Source: JAFANK01 sp036741695
GTDB lineage: Bacteria > Vulcanimicrobiota > Vulcanimicrobiia > Eremiobacterales > Eremiobacteraceae
DNA: 32,743 nucleotides
Assembly: GCA_036741695.1 (NCBI GenBank)
Contig: DAINRU010000026.1
Coordinates: forward strand, 1-32,743
Reading direction: 5' to 3'
Shown here: one piece after another, positions 32,690-32,743 of the stretch
Numbering within the stretch: the stretch's first letter is position 1
Layout: each line of letters starts with the position of its first letter
Notes under the pieces: model-generated
What the model was told of the DNA's origin: nothing
Seen by the model: the letters and a program-made list of their open reading frames with translations, nothing else
Databases searched by the model: none
Program-made: the position numbers and the translations under genes

Positions 32690-32743
32690 GGCCCCATCGT
32701 CTAGAGGCCTAGGACGCCGCCCTCTCAAGGCGGAGACAGGGAT
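32690..32743 (+). tRNA. tRNA-Glu (anticodon CTC), 3' end beyond window
   Basis: Starts GGCCCCA at 32690, with a D arm (TCGTCTAGAGGCCTAGGA). The anticodon stem is CCGCC/GGCGG around loop CTCTCAA (anticodon 32724-32726). The window ends in the T arm (ACAGGGAT), so the acceptor 3' strand is not visible. Confidence 0.9.

Overview
The window is GC-rich, gene-dense chromosomal DNA from a diderm bacterium. Cell-envelope evidence includes an AMIN-type secretin, a lipoprotein and a divergent polysaccharide deacetylase. Meso-diaminopimelate is made by the succinylase route (DapD plus a DapC-like aminotransferase). The tRNAs are bacterial; tRNA-Gln has an encoded CCA end, and tRNA-Glu is cut by the window edge. 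The order topA-trmFO-hslV ... hslU and def-fmt-rsmB-FHA-PP2C-FtsW mixes Firmicutes-like and Actinobacteria-like arrangements. My best guess is an uncultured candidate phylum such as Eremiobacterota (WPS-2). That is an inference, not a proof.

Layout. 1-3504: peptidoglycan amidase (5' end cut), murI, a convergent PAP2-like membrane protein, a divergent carboxylesterase, and secG. 3581-5660: a dipeptide/oligopeptide ABC ATPase pair without permeases. 5725-6996 (minus): a cysteine-desulfurase-like PLP enzyme lacking the catalytic Cys. 7032-11250: a strong sigma70-type promoter, then topA-trmFO-hslV as an overlapping operon closed by a hairpin terminator. 11378-16486: a block separating hslV from hslU. 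It holds the proton-translocating transhydrogenase genes pntAa-pntAb-pntB, a frameshifted small membrane protein, and at each end a secreted protein; these two appear to be remote paralogs. 16563-23595: hslU-def-fmt-rsmB-FHA-PP2C-FtsW, nearly all overlapping. 23660-27839: PilQ-like secretin, lipoprotein, polysaccharide deacetylase and an M34/ATLF-like metallopeptidase. 27836-31927 (minus): dapD-aminotransferase-VKOR-like-MBL-unknown, a tightly overlapped operon. 32011-32743: a frameshifted HNH endonuclease running into tRNA-Gln(CTG), then a partial tRNA-Glu(CTC).

Main points of interest: a 24-nt palindromic repeat present three times, in 5' leaders or as a terminator; a perfect hairpin burying the Shine-Dalgarno of a Met/His-rich secreted protein; the broken hslVU locus with paralogs flanking the inserted block; two single-base frameshifts with obvious repairs; a divergent promoter region predicting leaderless mRNAs; and a VKOR homolog without its loop cysteines. 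I saw no CRISPR array, phage or intact insertion sequence. No gene-free stretch exceeds about 190 bases.
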